Shown here: positions 60,524 through 64,000 of the stretch, piece by piece
How positions within the stretch are numbered: the stretch's first letter is position 1
Layout: the number at the start of each line of letters is the position of its first letter
NCBI RefSeq assembly: GCF_024585265.1
Contig: NZ_CP036533.1
Location: forward strand, 5,651,001 to 5,715,000
Direction: 5' to 3'
Source: Bradyrhizobium sp. WBAH42
Lineage (GTDB): Bacteria; Pseudomonadota; Alphaproteobacteria; Rhizobiales; Xanthobacteraceae
Length of the DNA stretch: 64,000 nt
Notes under the pieces: generated by a model
Seen by the model: the letters and a program-made list of their open reading frames with translations, nothing else
What the model was told of the DNA's origin: nothing
Databases searched by the model: none
Translations under genes and position numbers: made by a program

Positions 60524-60614
60524 ACTTCTTCTTCTTCGCGACCTTGCGGGTCTTCTTCGCAGTCTTCTTCACTGCGCTCTTCGCCTTCTTCGCCTTCTTC
60601 GCTTTCTTGGCCAT
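60522..60614 (-). CDS. Lysine-rich H1-like peptide, 30 aa
   Basis: A 30-residue peptide made almost only of Lys and Ala: 16 Lys, 1 Arg, no acidic residue. It begins MAKKAKKAKKAK and ends RKVAKKKK. The ATG at 60614 is preceded by GGAGGG with four bases of spacing, a very good ribosome site. Two back-to-back hairpins overlap and follow the stop. The composition matches the tail of histone H1 and the Lys/Ala tails of bacterial H1-like proteins, so nucleic-acid binding is likely. It is far shorter than any named family I know. An overlapping plus-strand frame is Ser-rich only because Lys codons are read backwards. Confidence 0.6.
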   Translation of the reverse strand: MAKKAKKAKKAKSAVKKTAKKTRKVAKKKK

Positions 60615-61180
60615 GTTGCCCTCCGATGTGTGAGATGGCTTTAATCGCTGCGTGCACTCGGGGATCGAATGCACTCACCCCGAATACACCAACACGAAGA
60701 AAAAAACAGCTTCTCGCTTAAAGAAGTGTTGACGCAGCAAGGCGCGTGCGCTTGGCGGGCGCGACGCAGGCGCTTCGTTCGACGTGCACTTGCGATCATG
60801 CAGAGCGCTCGCATCATCGACGTTCGCGAACGATGCGATTGCACGAAAACACTATGCAGCAAGTATTTTTTCGCACGCGTGCATCGCGCGCGATTAACGC
60901 CACGATGCGCATCGGCAATCGCGCGATCGCCTCGCGAAGGCGTTTCGCGGACTCTGAGTCGCGATTTTTGGCAACGAAAATATTTTCATGCTTAACGGCG
61001 CGGGCGCTCGCCGGAGCGCGTTCAAGCCGCCGTTTCGGGCGAATCGCGCGGCGGCGATTCGGCCGCCGCATCGCCGTCGATCGGGATGGAGTTTGCCGTT
61101 CGCGGATGCGCGCGAGCGTCGCAGCGAGAACCGAAAGCGAGGTGACGACGCGTCTCCGTCACCTCGTTCGAACGTGAGGC
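60615..61180. other. Noncoding stretch with palindromes between gatB and the lysine-rich peptide gene
   Basis: About 570 bases with no convincing gene. It contains two perfect 12-bp palindromes, CGTTCGCGAACG (60821-60832) and GAAAATATTTTC (60976-60987), and many CGCG/GATCGC words. Base composition alternates between GC-rich and AT-rich patches. Arg-rich frames on both strands lack ribosome sites. A structured RNA or long leader of the peptide gene is possible but not shown. Confidence 0.5.
61138..61166 (-). terminator. gatB terminator hairpin
   Basis: A perfect 10-bp stem CGAGGTGACG/CGTCACCTCG with a nine-base loop, 15 bases downstream of the gatB stop. The T-run on the minus strand is short (CTTTC), so efficiency is uncertain. 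Confidence 0.65.
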
Positions 61181-62665
61181 TCAGACGCCGAGCTTGGACT
61201 TGAGCAGGTCGTTGACGCTCTGCGGGTTGGCCTTGCCGCCGGACGCCTTCATCACCTGGCCGACGAACCAGCCGAGCGATTGCGGCTTGTCCTTCACCTG
61301 CGCCGCCTTGTCGGGATTGGCCGCGATGATGTCGTCGACCACCTTTTCGATCGCGGAAAGATCCGTGACCTGCTTCATGCCGCGGCTTTCGACCAGCGCG
61401 CGGGGATCGCCGCCCTCCTGCCAGACGATCTCGAACAGATCCTTGGCGATCTTGCCCGAGATCGTGCCGTCGCCGATCAGGTCGATGATCGCAGCCAGCT
61501 GCGCGGCATTGACGGGCGAGGCCGTAATATCCCGGCCTTCCTTGTTGAGACGGCCGAACAGCTCGTTGATCACCCAGTTCGCCGCCATCTTGCCGTCGCG
61601 GGCACGGCTGGCGAGCTTGTCGAGCACGGTCTCGTAGAACACCGCGCTCTCGCGCTCGGCGACCAGCACGCTCGCATCATAGGCCGAGAGGCCGAAATCG
61701 GCGACGAAGCGCGCCTTCTTCTGGTCCGGCAGCTCCGGCAGCTTCGCCTTCAGCTCGTCGACGAATTCCTGGCTGAACTCCAGCGGCAACAGGTCGGGGT
61801 CGGGGAAGTAGCGATAGTCGTGCGCCTCTTCCTTCGACCGCATCGAGCGCGTCTCGCCCCTGCTGGGATCGAACCGGCGCGTCTCCTGCTCGATCTCGCC
61901 CCCGTCCTCGAGGATCTCGATCTGGCGCCGCGCTTCATACTCGATCGCCTGGCCGATGAAGGCGATCGAATTCATGTTCTTGATCTCGCAGCGGGTGCCG
62001 AGCGGCGCGCCGGGCCTGCGCACGGAGACGTTGACGTCGGCGCGCAAGGATCCCTTCTCCATGTCGCCGTCGCAGGTGCCGAGATAGCGCATGATCGAGC
62101 GCAGCTTGGTCACATAGGCCTTGGCCTGCTCGGCGTCGCGGATATCCGGCTTCGAGACGATCTCCATCAGCGCCACGCCAGAACGATTGAAATCGATGTA
62201 GGAGAGCGACGGCGACCGGTCGTGCAGCATCTTGCCGGGATCCTGCTCCAGATGCAGCCGCTCGATACCGATGGCGGCGGTCTTGCCGCCGTCGAGATCG
62301 ATGATCACCTCGCCCTCGCCGACGACGGGCGATTTGTACTGGCTGATCTGGTAGCCCTGCGGCAGGTCCGGATAGAAATAGTTCTTGCGGTCGAACACCG
62401 AGCGCAGGTTGATCTGCGCATTGAGGCCGAGCCCGGTCCGGACAGCCTGCCTGACGCATTCCTCGTTGATCACGGGAAGCATGCCCGGCATCGCGACGTC
62501 GACCAGCGAGACGTGGCTGTTCGGCTCGCCGCCGAACGCGGTGGACGCGCCCGAGAACAGTTTGGCGTTCGAGGTCACCTGGGCATGGATCTCCATGCCG
62601 ATGACCATCTCCCACTCACCGGTTGAACCCTTGAGAAGCTTGTGAGGTGTCGCGTCAGCGTTCAT
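61181..62665 (-). CDS. gatB: Aspartyl/glutamyl-tRNA(Asn/Gln) amidotransferase subunit B
   Basis: GatB, with GatA and GatC, turns misacylated Glu-tRNA(Gln) and Asp-tRNA(Asn) into the correct amide forms. The 494-residue protein has [40 protein letters not shown], the [10 protein letters not shown] and [17 protein letters not shown] segments, and the C-terminal YqeY-like tail ending [15 protein letters not shown]. All are canonical. gatC and gatA, often in front, are not next to it; upstream is a divergent methyltransferase. The hairpin at 61138 ends the unit. Confidence 0.97.
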   Translation of the reverse strand: MNADATPHKLLKGSTGEWEMVIGMEIHAQVTSNAKLFSGASTAFGGEPNSHVSLVDVAMPGMLPVINEECVRQAVRTGLGLNAQINLRSVFDRKNYFYPDLPQGYQISQYKSPVVGEGEVIIDLDGGKTAAIGIERLHLEQDPGKMLHDRSPSLSYIDFNRSGVALMEIVSKPDIRDAEQAKAYVTKLRSIMRYLGTCDGDMEKGSLRADVNVSVRRPGAPLGTRCEIKNMNSIAFIGQAIEYEARRQIEILEDGGEIEQETRRFDPSRGETRSMRSKEEAHDYRYFPDPDLLPLEFSQEFVDELKAKLPELPDQKKARFVADFGLSAYDASVLVAERESAVFYETVLDKLASRARDGKMAANWVINELFGRLNKEGRDITASPVNAAQLAAIIDLIGDGTISGKIAKDLFEIVWQEGGDPRALVESRGMKQVTDLSAIEKVVDDIIAANPDKAAQVKDKPQSLGWFVGQVMKASGGKANPQSVNDLLKSKLGV

Positions 62666-62863
62666 GGAGAAGATGTCGTTCTGCGTTGGAGGACAAGCCC
62701 CGATCAGGCTGCGATCGTGCGAGGGGCTGCTGCGATCGACTAATTAAGCCGATGCAGGAGGCGATGCAACCTCACCACCGTCTCTAGCTCCGGCGAATTG
62801 GGCGTGAAATCGCACCCGAACCGTGTCATGACAAGGCGCAAGGGATCAAATGCCAGAGGGAAG

Positions 62864-64000
62864 ATGGGCGAGCTCACGCTTCGGATGGTCGATGGGACGC
62901 AGATCGTCGTGACGGCCTCCCTCGAGGCCATCACCACCTACGTCATCCTCGAGCAGGAGACGTGGTTCGAGAAGGAGACGGCGTTCCTCGCAAGCTGGCT
63001 GAAGCCGGGCATGTCCGCGCTCGACATCGGGGCCAATCTCGGCGTCTACAGCCTGCCAATGGCGCGGCGGCTCGCCCCTCATGGGCAGGTGTTCGCCTAT
63101 GAACCGGCCAGCGAGCCACGACGGCTACTCGCGCTCGGAAAGGCGAAGAACGAGGCCTCCAACCTGCATATCATCGCCGCGGCGCTGTCGGATGGCGAGC
63201 GCGAGGGCCGTCTGGTGCTCGGCGCCTCCAGCGAGCTCAACTCGCTGCAAGGCAGCGGTCCCACCGAAAGCATTCAGATCACCTCGCTCGATGCCGAACA
63301 GAGATCCAGGCATTGGGGCCCGATCGACTTCGTCAAGATGGACGCGGAAGGCGAGGAGGAGCGAATCCTGGCAGGCGCGAAGGGCTTTTTCTCCGAGCGC
63401 TCCCCCCTGGTCATGTTCGAGATAAAAGCCGGTGACAAACAGAACGATCGTCTGCCGGCCGCTTTCGCCAGCATGGGCTTCGACATCTATCGGCTGATCG
63501 GCGGAGCGCCGGTTCTGGTGCCGGTGAAGCTCGGCGAGCCGCTCGATCCCTATGAGCTGAACCTGTTCGCAGCCAAGCGCGATCGCGCCAGAGCGCTCGC
63601 CCAAGAGGGCTTCTTGATCGAGACCATCCCGTCATGGGAGCCTGACGACACGGTGCGGGACTGGGCACTCACCCAGTTCGAAGCCCAACCCTTCGCGCAC
63701 ATTTTCGCGGCCCTGTCGGGCGGCGCCGCGGCGCAGGACCCGGTTTACCGCGACGCCCTCGCCGCCTATGCGACCTGGCGCTCCGAGGAACTCGCCTTGC
63801 CCAGGCGTTATGCGGCGCTGAAATTCGCCTGCGATACACTCGGCTCGCTGTGTCAGAACCAGGCCTCGCTGTCGCGCCTTTCAACGCTTGCCCGCATCGC
63901 CTCGGATATCGGCAGCCGCGCCATCGCCGTCAACGCGTTGCGGTACGTGGCGGATGTACTCAAGGGCGGCAAAGGCCGAATCCTGGAGCCATTCTGGCCC
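62864..64000 (+). CDS. FkbM-family methyltransferase, 3' end beyond the window
   Basis: The frame is open to the right window edge (379 codons seen). The SAM-binding motif is ALDIGANLGVYSLPMA with YEPASEPRRLL after it, then FVKMDAEGEEERILAGAKGF and LVMFEIKAG, the FkbM signature of the domain (residues about 20-245). A further 130 residues of unknown helical nature follow, so it is longer than a plain FkbM domain. FkbM enzymes O-methylate sugars and polyketides. The ATG at 62864 has AGAGGG three bases upstream; ATG at 62828 would add 12 residues. It is divergent from gatB. Confidence 0.85.
   Translation, partial: MGELTLRMVDGTQIVVTASLEAITTYVILEQETWFEKETAFLASWLKPGMSALDIGANLGVYSLPMARRLAPHGQVFAYEPASEPRRLLALGKAKNEASNLHIIAAALSDGEREGRLVLGASSELNSLQGSGPTESIQITSLDAEQRSRHWGPIDFVKMDAEGEEERILAGAKGFFSERSPLVMFEIKAGDKQNDRLPAAFASMGFDIYRLIGGAPVLVPVKLGEPLDPYELNLFAAKRDRARALAQEGFLIETIPSWEPDDTVRDWALTQFEAQPFAHIFAALSGGAAAQDPVYRDALAAYATWRSEELALPRRYAALKFACDTLGSLCQNQASLSRLSTLARIASDIGSRAIAVNALRYVADVLKGGKGRILEPFWP

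Noticed and set aside
60466..60678. A 70-codon Glu-rich frame on the minus strand over the same place
   Set aside because: It is the lysine-rich frame shifted by one base (AAG becoming GAA/AGG). It has no good ribosome site.
60479..60721. An 80-codon plus-strand frame with AGGAGG five bases before its ATG
   Set aside because: It is antisense to the lysine-rich peptide gene. Its Ser/Pro-rich content comes from reading Lys codons backwards, and no domain or signal is seen.

Overview
The window looks like ordinary chromosomal DNA of a Bradyrhizobium or a very close relative (Hyphomicrobiales, Nitrobacteraceae). This is inferred from the GC-rich sequence, recognisable family members (a magnesium-type HemB, an LdtR-like MarR regulator, DUF3551 and DUF6163 proteins, a Bradyrhizobium-type porin with a C-terminal phenylalanine), leucine and valine start codons, and several families of mosaic palindromic repeats in the gaps. 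No database search was possible, so the genus is a judgement from protein sequence memory.

Layout. 1-2.5 kb: plsX (cut by the left edge), a DUF177 protein and a cytochrome bc1 assembly chaperone, with bamE opposite. 2.7-6 kb: an orphan Tat-exported tricarboxylate-type binding protein facing the proton-pumping pyrophosphatase hppA across a shared terminator. 6.2-12 kb: a minus-strand housekeeping block thiL, nusB, ribH, ribE, ribD, nrdR, glyA. 12.2-18 kb: two small unknown genes, an LdtR-like regulator with a probable operator, a DUF6163 membrane protein, hemB, a GFA-fold protein, an RDD membrane protein and the aminoacyl-transferase bpt. 18-25.6 kb: transporters (mntH, two MFS, one DMT), a class III nucleotide cyclase, a 59-residue membrane protein and a secreted metallo-hydrolase. 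25.6-29 kb: metal stress genes, dmeF opposite a ChrB-domain/chrA chromate pair with a clear promoter. 29-33 kb: two small secreted proteins, a GMC oxidoreductase and an ABC peptide-type binding protein. 33.5-48.5 kb: core genes parC, recO, era, rnc, lepB, acpS, pdxJ, rsh, rpoZ, a NYN protein, type 5 uracil-DNA glycosylase, a peroxiredoxin, smpB, mscL, dapA. 48.7-53.3 kb: a lytic transglycosylase with a long Lys/Ala/Pro linker, a DUF3551 protein, a porin. 53.8-59.6 kb: two divergent TPR/O-GlcNAc-transferase-like proteins on either side of tRNA-Ser(GCU). 59.6-64 kb: a gene-poor stretch holding a 30-residue lysine-rich peptide gene, then gatB and an FkbM-type methyltransferase that runs off the right edge.

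Most genes are core metabolism or translation. No prophage, insertion sequence, CRISPR array or integrated element was seen. The less ordinary items are the lysine-rich peptide and the odd region upstream of it, the paired OGT-like proteins around the tRNA, a probably leaderless mntH mRNA under a TTGCAA-type operator, the palindrome before ldtR, and the mosaic repeats.
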